From Streptomyces sp. NBC_00620 (GTDB lineage: Bacteria > Actinomycetota > Actinomycetes > Streptomycetales > Streptomycetaceae), in the NCBI RefSeq assembly GCF_026341825.1, contig NZ_JAPENY010000002.1, positions 1,178,001 to 1,242,000 of the forward strand: DNA of 64,000 bases. The letters are read 5' to 3'. This document shows, piece after piece, positions 54,448-62,848 of the stretch. Both the position numbers and the translations under genes were made by a program. Under the pieces are notes generated by a model. It had not been told where the DNA came from, searched no databases, and worked only from the letters and a program-made list of their open reading frames with translations. Each line of letters opens with the position of its first letter. Within the stretch, counting starts at the first letter, position 1.

Positions 54448-56142
54448 ATGACGTCCACCGTGCCCACCGCCGTCCAGCACGCCGACGTGCAGCAGCCGCC
54501 GATCACCATGTTCGGCCCGGACTTCCCGTACGCGTACGACGACTTCCTCGCGCACCCCGCGGGCCTCGGCCAGATACCCGCGACCGAGCACGGCACCGAG
54601 GTCGCGGTCATCGGCGGCGGCCTCTCCGGCATCGTGGCGGCCTATGAGCTGATGAAGATGGGGCTCAAGCCCGTCGTCTACGAGGCCGACCAGATCGGCG
54701 GACGGCTGCGCACGGTGGGCTTCGACGGCTGCGACCCCTCGCTCACCGCCGAGATGGGCGCCATGCGCTTCCCGCCCTCCTCCACGGCCCTGCAGCACTA
54801 CATCGACCTGGTGGGCCTGGAGACCCGGCCGTTCCCCAACCCCCTCGCGGAGTGCACGCCTTCGACGGTCGTCGACCTCAAGGGCGAGTCGCACTACGCC
54901 GAGACGGTGGACGACCTGCCGCAGGTCTACCGCGATGTCGCGACCGCCTGGAACGCCTGCCTCGAAGAGGGCGCCGACTTCTCCGACATGAACCAGGCCA
55001 TGCGCGAGCGCGATGTCCCGCGCATCCGCGAGATCTGGTCCCAGCTGGTCGAGAAGCTCGACAACCAGACCTTCTACGGCTTCCTCTGCGACTCGGACGC
55101 CTTCAAGTCCTTCCGGCACCGCGAGATCTTCGGCCAGGTCGGCTTCGGCACGGGCGGCTGGGACACCGACTTCCCGAACTCCATCCTCGAAATCCTGCGC
55201 GTCGTCTACACGGAGGCCGACGACCACCACCGCGGCATCGTCGGCGGCTCCCAGCAGCTGCCGCTGCGACTGTGGGAGCGTGAGCCGGAGAAGATCGTGC
55301 ACTGGGCGTACGGCACGTCGCTGGCCACGCTGCACGACGGCACCCCGCGTCCGGCCGTGACTCGGCTGAACCGCACGTCCGGCAACCGGATCACCGTGAC
55401 GGACGCGAACGGCGACATCCGCACCTACCGGGCGGCGATCTTCACCGCCCAGTCCTGGCTGCTGCTCTCGAAGATCGCCTGCGACGACTCGCTCTTCCCG
55501 ATCGACCACTGGACGGCGATGGAGCGCACGCACTACATGGAGTCGAGCAAGCTCTTCGTGCCGGTCGACCGGCCGTTCTGGCTGGACAAGGACGAGGAGA
55601 CCGGGCGCGACGTGATGTCGATGACCCTCACCGACCGTATGACGCGCGGGACTTACCTCCTGGACGACGGTCCGGACAAGCCCGCGGTCATCTGCCTCTC
55701 GTACACCTGGTGCGACGACAGCCTGAAGTGGCTGCCGCTGTCCGCGAACGAGCGGATGGAGGTCATGCTGAAGTCGCTCGGCGAGATCTACCCGAAGGTC
55801 GACATCAGGAAGCACGTCATCGGCAACCCGGTGACCGTGTCCTGGGAGAACGAGCCCTACTTCATGGGCGCGTTCAAGGCGAACCTGCCCGGCCACTACC
55901 GCTACCAGCGGCGCCTGTTCACGCACTTCATGCAGGACTCGCTGCCCGAGGACAAGCGGAGCATCTTCCTCGCCGGTGACGACATCTCCTGGACCGCCGG
56001 CTGGGCCGAGGGTGCCGTGCAGACCGCCCTGAACGCCGTTTGGGGCGTCATGCACCAGCTGGGCGGCGGGACCGACCCGACCAACCCCGGTCCTGGCGAC
56101 GTCTACGACGAGATCGCGCCGGTGGAGCTTCCGGAGGACTGA
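54448..56142 (+). CDS. Flavin amino-acid 2-monooxygenase (lysine/arginine/tryptophan type)
   Basis: A 564-aa FAD enzyme of the amine oxidase family. The dinucleotide motif VAVIGGGLSGIVAAYELMK is at about 52-70, YEADQIGGR at about 78-86, and GAMRFPP (104-110) is the hallmark of L-lysine, L-arginine and L-tryptophan 2-monooxygenases rather than simple monoamine oxidases. Such enzymes decarboxylate and oxidise the amino acid to an amide. The amidase gene lies directly upstream. AAGGAG lies 10 nt before the ATG. The 14-bp sequence around its stop is duplicated. Which amino acid it uses cannot be told from sequence. Confidence 0.85.
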   Translation: MTSTVPTAVQHADVQQPPITMFGPDFPYAYDDFLAHPAGLGQIPATEHGTEVAVIGGGLSGIVAAYELMKMGLKPVVYEADQIGGRLRTVGFDGCDPSLTAEMGAMRFPPSSTALQHYIDLVGLETRPFPNPLAECTPSTVVDLKGESHYAETVDDLPQVYRDVATAWNACLEEGADFSDMNQAMRERDVPRIREIWSQLVEKLDNQTFYGFLCDSDAFKSFRHREIFGQVGFGTGGWDTDFPNSILEILRVVYTEADDHHRGIVGGSQQLPLRLWEREPEKIVHWAYGTSLATLHDGTPRPAVTRLNRTSGNRITVTDANGDIRTYRAAIFTAQSWLLLSKIACDDSLFPIDHWTAMERTHYMESSKLFVPVDRPFWLDKDEETGRDVMSMTLTDRMTRGTYLLDDGPDKPAVICLSYTWCDDSLKWLPLSANERMEVMLKSLGEIYPKVDIRKHVIGNPVTVSWENEPYFMGAFKANLPGHYRYQRRLFTHFMQDSLPEDKRSIFLAGDDISWTAGWAEGAVQTALNAVWGVMHQLGGGTDPTNPGPGDVYDEIAPVELPED

Positions 56143-56158
56143 TGCCGGAGGACTGATG
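56131..56158 (+). repeat. 14-bp tandem duplication spanning a stop codon
   Basis: CCGGAGGACTGATG occurs twice in tandem (56131-56144 and 56145-56158). The first copy contains the stop of the monooxygenase gene, so the second is untranslated. It looks like a recent slippage duplication. Confidence 0.88.
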
Positions 56159-56187
56159 CCAGAGGTCGGGCGCCCGGCGCCGGGCGA

Positions 56188-56862
56188 TCAGTCCGGCATC
56201 GGTGTGAGCAGCATCCGCCCGGCGAAGCCCACCGCGGCGTCGAGGCGGTCGCCGAACTCCTCGGCGAGCTCGGGGAGTCCGCGCAGCGCCCACAGGGCCC
56301 GGGCGGCCGACCAGGTGGCGTCGCGCGCCCGGTCCAGGCTCCACGAGCCGAGCAGGTGGGTCAGCGGATCGGCGATCTGAAGGAGATCGGGCCCCGGCAT
56401 CAGTTCTTCGCGGATGCGCTCCTCCAGCGAAACGAGGAGATCGCCCACGCGGTCGAACTCGTCCTCCAGCTCGGCCGGTTCGCAGCCGAGCGTACGACAG
56501 GCGTCCACGACCGCGAGCGCCAGATCGTGCCCGACGTGCGCATTGATGCCCGCGAGCGCGAACTGCAGCGGGCGTACCCCGGGATGGCGCCGGAACTGCA
56601 GCAACGGCCGCCAGCAGGCGGGCGCCCGCCCCTCCTCGGCCACCCTCAGATAGCGCTCCGCGAAGCGGACGTCCAGCGTGATCGCGGCCTCCGGATCCGG
56701 GAACTCCCCGGCGTCCAGGCGCCGGTCGAGCTCCTCGGTGACGGCGAGGTAGACACGGTTGAACACCGCGACCCCGTCCCGCTCCGGGAGGGTCGCGTCC
56801 AGGGTGCGCATACGGGAGACGACCGCGTCTACGGGAGTGGTGAAGTGTTCCAACAGCGCCAT
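56188..56862 (-). CDS. DUF5995 family protein
   Basis: A 224-aa soluble helical protein that fits the DUF5995 family by its length and conserved segments (GVAVFNRVYLAVTEELDR, FAERYLRVAEE and LAGINAHVGHDLALAV). The INAHVGHDLA segment contains His and Asp that could bind metal. No known function. It converges on the monooxygenase gene and is divergent from the GH6 gene. There is no good ribosome site before the ATG at 56862, so the start could be slightly different. Confidence 0.75.
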   Translation of the reverse strand: MALLEHFTTPVDAVVSRMRTLDATLPERDGVAVFNRVYLAVTEELDRRLDAGEFPDPEAAITLDVRFAERYLRVAEEGRAPACWRPLLQFRRHPGVRPLQFALAGINAHVGHDLALAVVDACRTLGCEPAELEDEFDRVGDLLVSLEERIREELMPGPDLLQIADPLTHLLGSWSLDRARDATWSAARALWALRGLPELAEEFGDRLDAAVGFAGRMLLTPMPD

Positions 56863-56963
56863 GGAGGCAGCGTCCCAGTCCTAGGCTGACCGCAGTGCCG
56901 CCGGGCCGGACGCTTCCCCAGAACGGGGGAACACGTCTGTGGCGGGAGTGGGGGGAGCAGTAC

Positions 56964-58160
56964 GTGTCAGGCTTACGTGCCCAGCGCGCGGCCGTACGAA
57001 GGGCCGAGCGCAGGCGTGCCGCCCGGCGCGGTGCCATGGTCGCGGCGGCCTCGGTCGTGGTCGCGGTCGGCAGCGTCACAGGGATGATGTCCGCGCTCGG
57101 CGACGGGCGCCCCTCCGACGACGCCAAACCCCTGGTGACCCGCGCTCCCAGTCTCCTGCCGCTGCCCGCCGTACCGACTCCGTCACCCACCCCGACCTCG
57201 GCCTCACCGGCCCCGTCGAAGTCCGCCGCCTCGGCGAAACCGAAACCGAGCCCGAAGCCGTCCGCAACCAAGAAGAGGACGGAGACCCTGGCCGCCTCCG
57301 CCGGGCTCTACCGCCACCCCGAGTCCCAGGTCCTCGACTGGGTCGCGGCACACCCCGGCGACTCCCGGCGCTCGGTCATCGAGTCCCGGATAGCCGACCG
57401 CCCGGCCGCGGTCTGGTTCGCCGACTTCACGCCGTCCACCATCACCGCGCGGGTCAGAGCGGTCACCTCGGGCGGCGCCGCGCAGGGCCGGGTCCCGGTC
57501 GTCGTGGCGTACGCGATCCCGGGGCGCGACTGCGGCGGCGCGTCGGAGGGCGGGGCCCCCGACCTCGACGCGTACGACGGCTGGATCGACAACTTCGCTG
57601 CCGGGCTCGGCTCCAGCGAGGTCATCGTCATCCTGGAGCCCGACTCACTCGCCCAGGCGAGCTGCCTCTCCGCCGGCCAACGCGCCGACCGCTCCGCCTC
57701 CTTGGCCCGCGCCGGCCGCGTCCTCAAGGCCGCGCACCCCAGGGCCCGCGTCTACTACGACGCCGGCCACTCCGACTGGAACCCGGCCGCCACCCAGGCC
57801 GCGCTCCTCAAAAAGGCGGGCGCCGCCTCGGCCGCCTCCTCCGACGGCGTCTTCACCAACGTGTCCAATTTCCACCGTACGAGCGCGGAGATCGCGTACG
57901 CCCGGGAGGTGCTGTCCGCTCTCGGCGGCCCGGCGAGTCTGGGCGCCGTCATCGACACCAGCCGGAACGGCAACGGCGCCCCGGCCGACGGCGAGTGGTG
58001 CGATCCGTCGGGCCGGAGGATCGGACAGGCGCCGACCCTGAGCACCGGAGAGGCACGGATCGACGCCTACCTGTGGGTGAAGCTGCCCGGCGAGTCGGAC
58101 GGCTGCAAGGGCACGCCGGGGACCTTCTCGCCCTCGTACGCCTACGACTTGGCGACCTGA
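56964..58160 (+). CDS. Glycoside hydrolase family 6 protein, membrane-anchored
   Basis: A 398-aa GH6 (cellobiohydrolase/endoglucanase family) protein. The N-terminus is basic and followed by one hydrophobic segment (about 25-44, AMVAAASVVVAVGSVTGMMS), then a Pro/Ser/Lys-rich linker, so it is probably exported and anchored. The catalytic domain keeps D189 in IPGRDCGG (proton donor region of the family) and D227 in LEPDSLAQ, with YLWVKLPGESDG near the end. There is no carbohydrate-binding module. The GTG at 56964 follows GGGGAG. Its 3' end overlaps the convergent permease gene by 19 nt. Substrate: a beta-1,4-glucan by family. Confidence 0.88.
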   Translation: MSGLRAQRAAVRRAERRRAARRGAMVAAASVVVAVGSVTGMMSALGDGRPSDDAKPLVTRAPSLLPLPAVPTPSPTPTSASPAPSKSAASAKPKPSPKPSATKKRTETLAASAGLYRHPESQVLDWVAAHPGDSRRSVIESRIADRPAAVWFADFTPSTITARVRAVTSGGAAQGRVPVVVAYAIPGRDCGGASEGGAPDLDAYDGWIDNFAAGLGSSEVIVILEPDSLAQASCLSAGQRADRSASLARAGRVLKAAHPRARVYYDAGHSDWNPAATQAALLKKAGAASAASSDGVFTNVSNFHRTSAEIAYAREVLSALGGPASLGAVIDTSRNGNGAPADGEWCDPSGRRIGQAPTLSTGEARIDAYLWVKLPGESDGCKGTPGTFSPSYAYDLAT

Positions 58161-59569
58161 GAGCCCTTGCCGGAGTCCTGGTCGGAGTCCTTGTCCGAGT
58201 CCTTGTCGTAGGACGAGGTGCCCTCGTCGAGCAGCGGCTCCTGCGTCTTGAGGTGGGCCGGAGCCATCGCCCGCAGCGCGTGATACCCGGTGATCACGAC
58301 GACCGTGCCGAGCGCGATCCCGCTCAGCGAGAAGGTGTCCGTGAACGTCATGGTCACGTTGCCGACGCCGATGATGATGCCCGCGGCGGCCGGCACCAGG
58401 TTCAGCGGATTGCGCAGGTCCACCCGGGCGTTGAGCCAGATCTGGGCGCCGAGCAGGCCGATCATGCCGTACAGGATGACGGTGATGCCGCCGAGGACGC
58501 CGCCCGGGATCGCCGCGACGATCGCGCCGAACCTGGGGCAGAGGCCGAAGAGGAGGGCGAAGCCCGCGGCGGCCCAGTAGGCGGCCGTCGAGTAGACGCG
58601 GGTCGCGGCCATCACGCCGATGTTCTCGGAGTACGTGGTGTTGGGCGGGCCGCCGACCGCCGTGGAGAGCATCGACGCGACGCCGTCCGCGGAGATCGCG
58701 GTGCCCAGCTTGTCGTCCAGCGGGTTGCCGGTCATCTCGCCGACGGCCTTCACATGGCCCGCGTTCTCGGCGACAAGGGCGATGACGACGGGCAGCGCGA
58801 CGAGGATCGCCGACCACTGGAAGGACGGGCCGTGGAAGGAGGGCAGGCCGATCCAGTCCGCCTTGCCCACGCCCGAGAGGTCCAGGCGCCAGTGGTCGGT
58901 GAGCTTGCCGCTCGCGTCCACCGAGTGGATCCGGCCGAAGATCCGGTCGAAGGCCCAGGAGATCCCGTACCCGAAGATCAGGCCCAGGAAGATCGCGATC
59001 CGTGACCAGAAACCACGCAGGCAGACGACGGCCAGACCGGTGAACGCCATCACGAGGAGCGCCGTCCACTGGTCCTGCGGCCAGTACGTGGACGCGGTCA
59101 CCGGCGCCAGGTTGAAGCCGATCAGCATGACGACCGCGCCGGTCACGATCGGGGGCATCGCGGCGTGGATGATGCGCGCCCCGAACCGCTGCACCGCGAG
59201 ACCCACCAGGAACAGCGCGACGCCCACGACGAAGACCGCGCCCGTCACCGTCGCGCTGGTGCCGCCCTGCGCGCGGATCACCGCGGCGACGCCGACGAAG
59301 GAGAGCGAGCAGCCGAGGTAGCTGGGCACGCGGCCGCGGGTGGCGAGCAGGAAGATGACCGTCGCGACGCCGGACATCATGATCGCGAGGTTAGGGTCCA
59401 GGCCCATCAGGACGGGTGCGACGAAGGACGCCCCGAACATGGCCACCACATGCTGGGCGCCGAGCCCGAAGGTGCGCGGCCAGGAGAGGCGTTCATCGGG
59501 GCGGACGACCGCTCCGGGGGCGGGCGTTCGCCCGTCGCCGTGCAGTTTCCAGCGCACGCCGAGGTCCAT
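58142..59569 (-). CDS. NCS2 family nucleobase (uracil/xanthine) permease
   Basis: A 475-aa transporter with 12-14 membrane segments. The NCS2 signature GGPPNTTYSENIGVMAATRV and VVIALVAENAGHVKAVGEMT identify the uracil/xanthine-type family. The C-terminal tail is hydrophilic, with a short repeat DKDSDKDSDQDSGKGS. The ATG at 59569 has no clear Shine-Dalgarno sequence; a downstream start cannot be excluded. The 3' end overlaps GH6 by 19 nt. It is divergent from the polysaccharide lyase gene. It may take up uracil, xanthine or a related base. Confidence 0.88.
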   Translation of the reverse strand: MDLGVRWKLHGDGRTPAPGAVVRPDERLSWPRTFGLGAQHVVAMFGASFVAPVLMGLDPNLAIMMSGVATVIFLLATRGRVPSYLGCSLSFVGVAAVIRAQGGTSATVTGAVFVVGVALFLVGLAVQRFGARIIHAAMPPIVTGAVVMLIGFNLAPVTASTYWPQDQWTALLVMAFTGLAVVCLRGFWSRIAIFLGLIFGYGISWAFDRIFGRIHSVDASGKLTDHWRLDLSGVGKADWIGLPSFHGPSFQWSAILVALPVVIALVAENAGHVKAVGEMTGNPLDDKLGTAISADGVASMLSTAVGGPPNTTYSENIGVMAATRVYSTAAYWAAAGFALLFGLCPRFGAIVAAIPGGVLGGITVILYGMIGLLGAQIWLNARVDLRNPLNLVPAAAGIIIGVGNVTMTFTDTFSLSGIALGTVVVITGYHALRAMAPAHLKTQEPLLDEGTSSYDKDSDKDSDQDSGKGSQVAKS

Positions 59570-59690
59570 GGTGAGGGATCGCTTTCTCTGTACGTGAATC
59601 GGTCCGGACCATTGTCAGGGGTAACCAGCGGCCCTACGCTCGCACGGTCCTACTCGTGAACTACGTTCATATGTATGATCGGAGTGTCTG

Positions 59691-60956
59691 ATGAGTGCAA
59701 GACCTCGACTGGGCGTGGTGCTCGCGGCCGTGGTCACCTTGGCAGCCGTCGTCGTCCCCTCCGCCGCGGCTCATGCCGCGCCGAAGGTCCCGAAGACCGC
59801 GGTCCTCGACGGCGCCCGGCTGCAGCAGACCAAGGTCCGTCTCGACCGCGGCGATCCCCAACTCAATCGCACGCTCGGGTACTTGACAGCCCGCGCCGAC
59901 AAGTGGCTGGACCAGGGCCCCTGGACGGTCGTCGACAAGCCGAGACCCGCCCCCAGTGGCGACGTCCACGACTACCTCAGCCAGGCCCCCTACTGGTGGC
60001 CCTCCCAGCCCAAGACCGCCGACAATCCCTGGGGTTGCCCCTACGTCCAGCGCGACGGCCAGCGCAATCCCGAGGTCGACACCGGCACCGACCGCCAGGA
60101 CGTCGAGAAAGTCTTCGACTCGACGTACGACCTCTCGCTCGCCTGGTACTACACGGGCAAGAAGAAGTACGCCGAGAAGGCCGCCTCCGTCCTGCGCACC
60201 TGGTTCCTCGACCCCGGCACCCGGATGAACCCCAACCTGAACCACGGGCAGTTCATCCCCTGCAAGTACGACGGCCGGGCCATCGGCATCATCGACTTCT
60301 CGCAGTCCTATACGAGCGTCCTGGACGCCATAGCGATCCTGAACACGGGCGCCCCCGGCTGGTCGAGGACCGACCGCTCCGAAATGCTCGCCTGGAACAC
60401 CGACTTCCGCGACTGGCTGGCCGACGGCGCCTTCGGCAAGGAGGAGGGCGCCGCCAAGAACAACCACGGCACCTTCTACGACATGCTGCTCGCCGGCCTG
60501 GCGTACGCGACCGGCGACAGGGATCTCGCACGGCGGACCGTCCTGGACGCGCGCGCCAAGCGGATCGACCCGCAGATCGCCGCCGACGGCAGTCAGCCCC
60601 AGGAGCTGGCGCGCACCCGCAGCTGGCACTACTCGACCTTCGACCTGGTCGCCTACACCCGGCTCGCGGCCATCGGACGGCACGTCGGCGTGAATCTTTG
60701 GTCCTACGAAGGACCGGACGGCCAGAGCCTGTTCAAGGCGGTCGACTATCTGCTGCCCGCCGCGACCGGGGCCCAGCCGTGGCCGTACCCGGAGCTGGAG
60801 TTCTACCGGTTCGCGGCCAGCGATGTCGTGCACGCGGCGGCCGACGCCGGAGACAAGGCGGCGCGAGCCGCGGTTCCGAAGCTGGAAACGCCCCCGGGCG
60901 GCGACCTGTGGGCGTTGCGGCCGGCCGCGGAGCAGTTGGACTCGATAGCGGGCTGA
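59691..60956 (+). CDS. Secreted polysaccharide lyase (alginate lyase family, PL5/PL38-like)
   Basis: A 421-aa secreted protein with a signal peptide (about 1-29, ending SAAAHA). The alpha/alpha toroid alginate-lyase fold is recognised from DYLSQAPYWWPSQP, VFDSTYDLSLAWYYTG and the active-site NNHGTFYD (Asn-Asn-His) with Arg and Tyr in LARTRSWHYSTFDL. These match lyases acting on uronic-acid polymers such as alginate or glucuronan; PL38 is a possible assignment. The ATG at 59691 follows GGAGTG. It is divergent from the nucleobase permease and has no obvious sugar-uptake partners nearby. Confidence 0.85.
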   Translation: MSARPRLGVVLAAVVTLAAVVVPSAAAHAAPKVPKTAVLDGARLQQTKVRLDRGDPQLNRTLGYLTARADKWLDQGPWTVVDKPRPAPSGDVHDYLSQAPYWWPSQPKTADNPWGCPYVQRDGQRNPEVDTGTDRQDVEKVFDSTYDLSLAWYYTGKKKYAEKAASVLRTWFLDPGTRMNPNLNHGQFIPCKYDGRAIGIIDFSQSYTSVLDAIAILNTGAPGWSRTDRSEMLAWNTDFRDWLADGAFGKEEGAAKNNHGTFYDMLLAGLAYATGDRDLARRTVLDARAKRIDPQIAADGSQPQELARTRSWHYSTFDLVAYTRLAAIGRHVGVNLWSYEGPDGQSLFKAVDYLLPAATGAQPWPYPELEFYRFAASDVVHAAADAGDKAARAAVPKLETPPGGDLWALRPAAEQLDSIAG

Positions 60957-60989
60957 GTACTCGGCTCCGGGGAGCTGGTCACTCAGCCC
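60950..60989 (+). terminator. Inverted repeat after the lyase gene
   Basis: GGGCTGAGT (60950-60958) and ACTCAGCCC (60981-60989) form a 9-bp stem with a 22-nt loop, starting at the stop codon of the lyase gene. Candidate terminator; no poly-U. Confidence 0.5.
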
Positions 60990-61073
60990 CGGGGGCTTCT
61001 GAGCGTTTGCTTAGGATGGGGGTGTTGTTTTCAGCCATGCGTTCCCGTCCCGTACGCCTCAGGAGCCCCGCCC

Positions 61074-61535
61074 GTGACCGCCGAAGCCCCGATCGCCCCT
61101 GCCATTGCGTACGGGCGGCTCATACCCGTCACCGTCCACTTCGACGACCTCGACGCGCTCGGACTGCTCCACAACGCCCGCTATCCGGTGCTGGTCGAGC
61201 GCGCCTGGACGGCGCTGTGGAACGAGCGGGGCTTCGGCGGCTACGAGGGCGACTGGGAGGCCGCGGGCGACTTCTGCAACGCGGTCAAGGAGCTGCGGAT
61301 CAGCTACGAGGCCCCGGTGAACCGTCCCGGCGCGTACGCAGTCCACCTCTGGCTGGAGCGGCTCGGGACGACCGGACTGACGTACGGCTTCCGCTTCTGC
61401 TCGGACGATGGCGCGCTGACGTACGCGCACGGCACGCGGGTGCTTGTCCGGCTGGACGCCGGGACGCTGCGCCCGGCGCCCTGGAGTGACCCGTTCAGGG
61501 CCGTGGGTCGGGAACTGCTGCGCTCGGCGGGCTGA
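61074..61535 (+). CDS. Hot-dog fold acyl-CoA thioesterase (4HBT type)
   Basis: A 153-aa thioesterase. The active-site motif HFDDLDALGLLHNARYPVL has the catalytic Asp (D27) and the GLLHN stretch of the 4-hydroxybenzoyl-CoA thioesterase family. The acyl substrate is unknown. The GTG at 61074 follows AGGAG (61061-61065). Its last 41 nt overlap the end of the convergent MFS gene, so the two mRNAs are complementary at their 3' ends. Confidence 0.88.
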   Translation: MTAEAPIAPAIAYGRLIPVTVHFDDLDALGLLHNARYPVLVERAWTALWNERGFGGYEGDWEAAGDFCNAVKELRISYEAPVNRPGAYAVHLWLERLGTTGLTYGFRFCSDDGALTYAHGTRVLVRLDAGTLRPAPWSDPFRAVGRELLRSAG

Positions 61536-62709
61536 CCACCTTCGGCCGGTCCCGGTCGCCGGCGCGCAGCACACCCGCGAAGGCGGCGAGCCCGGCGGCC
61601 AGCACGGTCACCAGACCGAACGACACCATCAGGCTCGTCGCCTGCGCCAGCGAGCCGATCACGCTCGGCGCGACCAGACCCGAGGTGTACGTGATGGTGG
61701 CGACGCCCGCGATGGCCTGGCTGGGGTTGGGGCCGCTGCGGCCCGCCGCCGCGAAGCAGAGCGGGACCACGACCGCGATGCCGAGGCCGAGGAGCGCGAA
61801 CCCGCTCATCGCGACCGCGGGGTGATCCGCGACGACGATCAGCAGCCCACCCAGTACGGCCAGGACACCACCCGCCCGTACGGTGCGTACCGCGCCGAAG
61901 CGGTTCACCACCGCGTCGCCCACGAGCCGGGCCACCGCCATGGTCAGCATGAAGCCGGTCGTCGACGCCGCCGCCAGACCGGCCGAGCTGCCCAGTTCGT
62001 CCTGCAGATAGACCGCCGACCAGTCCAGGCTCGCGCCCTCGGCGAAGACCGCGCAGAACCCGACCGCGCCGATCAGCAGCGCCGACCGCGGCGGCAGAGC
62101 GAACCGGGGCGGTGCCTCCTCGTCCTCGGTGGGCTGCAGGTCGAGCACCCAGCGGCAGGCCACCACTCCGAGGACGGTGAGGGTTGCCGCCGCCAGCGCG
62201 TGGTGCACGCGCGCGTCCGAGCCCAGGTGGGCGGCGAGTGTGCCGCCTGCCGAGCCGATCAGGGCGCCCGCGCTCCACATGCCGTGCAGGCTGGACATGA
62301 TCGACTTGTCGAGCCCGCGCTCGATTTCGACGCCCAGTGCGTTCATGGCGACATCGGCCATGCCGGCCGTGGCGCCGAAGGTGAACATCGCCAGGCACAG
62401 ACCGAGCAGGTTCGGCGCCTGCGACGGAAGAATCAGGGCGAGCGTCCACAGTGCCATCAGGCCGCGCAGGGCAGCGCGGGAACCGAAGCGGTGGCTGATC
62501 CGGCCGGCCAGCGGCATCGAGACGGACGCGCCGAGCGCCGTGAAGGCGAGCGCGAACCCCAGCTGGCCGGTGCTGAGCCCCGCATGGTCCTGGATCCACG
62601 GCACGCGGGTCGCGAAGGACCCGGTGACCGCGCCGTGCACCGCGAACACGGCGGCCACGGCGTACCGTGCGCGCTTCAACTCGCGCATGTCGTAGACCAC
62701 TTCACTCAT
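61495..62709 (-). CDS. MFS transporter (RokL6-controlled exporter candidate)
   Basis: A 404-aa major facilitator with 12 membrane segments (RYAVAAVFAVHGAVTGSFAT at the start; LAGRISHRFGSRAALRG is the loop 2-3 motif). It matches the gene SCO1448 position of S. coelicolor, which I recall is repressed by the ROK regulator RokL6 and is linked to amino-sugar tolerance. The ATG at 62709 gives MSEVVYDMRELKRARY. It converges on the thioesterase (41 nt overlap) and is divergent from the ROK gene. The operator lies 48 nt upstream. Confidence 0.88.
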   Translation of the reverse strand: MSEVVYDMRELKRARYAVAAVFAVHGAVTGSFATRVPWIQDHAGLSTGQLGFALAFTALGASVSMPLAGRISHRFGSRAALRGLMALWTLALILPSQAPNLLGLCLAMFTFGATAGMADVAMNALGVEIERGLDKSIMSSLHGMWSAGALIGSAGGTLAAHLGSDARVHHALAAATLTVLGVVACRWVLDLQPTEDEEAPPRFALPPRSALLIGAVGFCAVFAEGASLDWSAVYLQDELGSSAGLAAASTTGFMLTMAVARLVGDAVVNRFGAVRTVRAGGVLAVLGGLLIVVADHPAVAMSGFALLGLGIAVVVPLCFAAAGRSGPNPSQAIAGVATITYTSGLVAPSVIGSLAQATSLMVSFGLVTVLAAGLAAFAGVLRAGDRDRPKVVSPPSAAVPDPRP

Positions 62710-62756
62710 CGTGCCGCTGCCCCTCCTGGACGTCCTCCCCGCACTGCCGTCGTAAA

Positions 62757-62780
62757 CTATCAGGCACCCTGCCTGATAAA
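62757..62780. promoter_or_regulatory. RokL6-type operator between MFS and ROK genes
   Basis: CTATCAGG, 7 nt, CCTGATAA lies in the divergent region. It matches the motif that I recall for RokL6, C(T)ATCAGG-7 nt-CCTGATAG(A). The inner palindrome TATCAGGC (62758-62765) / GCCTGATA (62771-62778) is perfect over 8-bp arms. It should control both the MFS and the ROK gene. Confidence 0.8.
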
Positions 62781-62848
62781 TAGAGAATTTACGGCCGGGG
62801 AACCGGACCGGGGGCTCCGTGCCCCCACTGATCTGGAAGGATCCCGGC

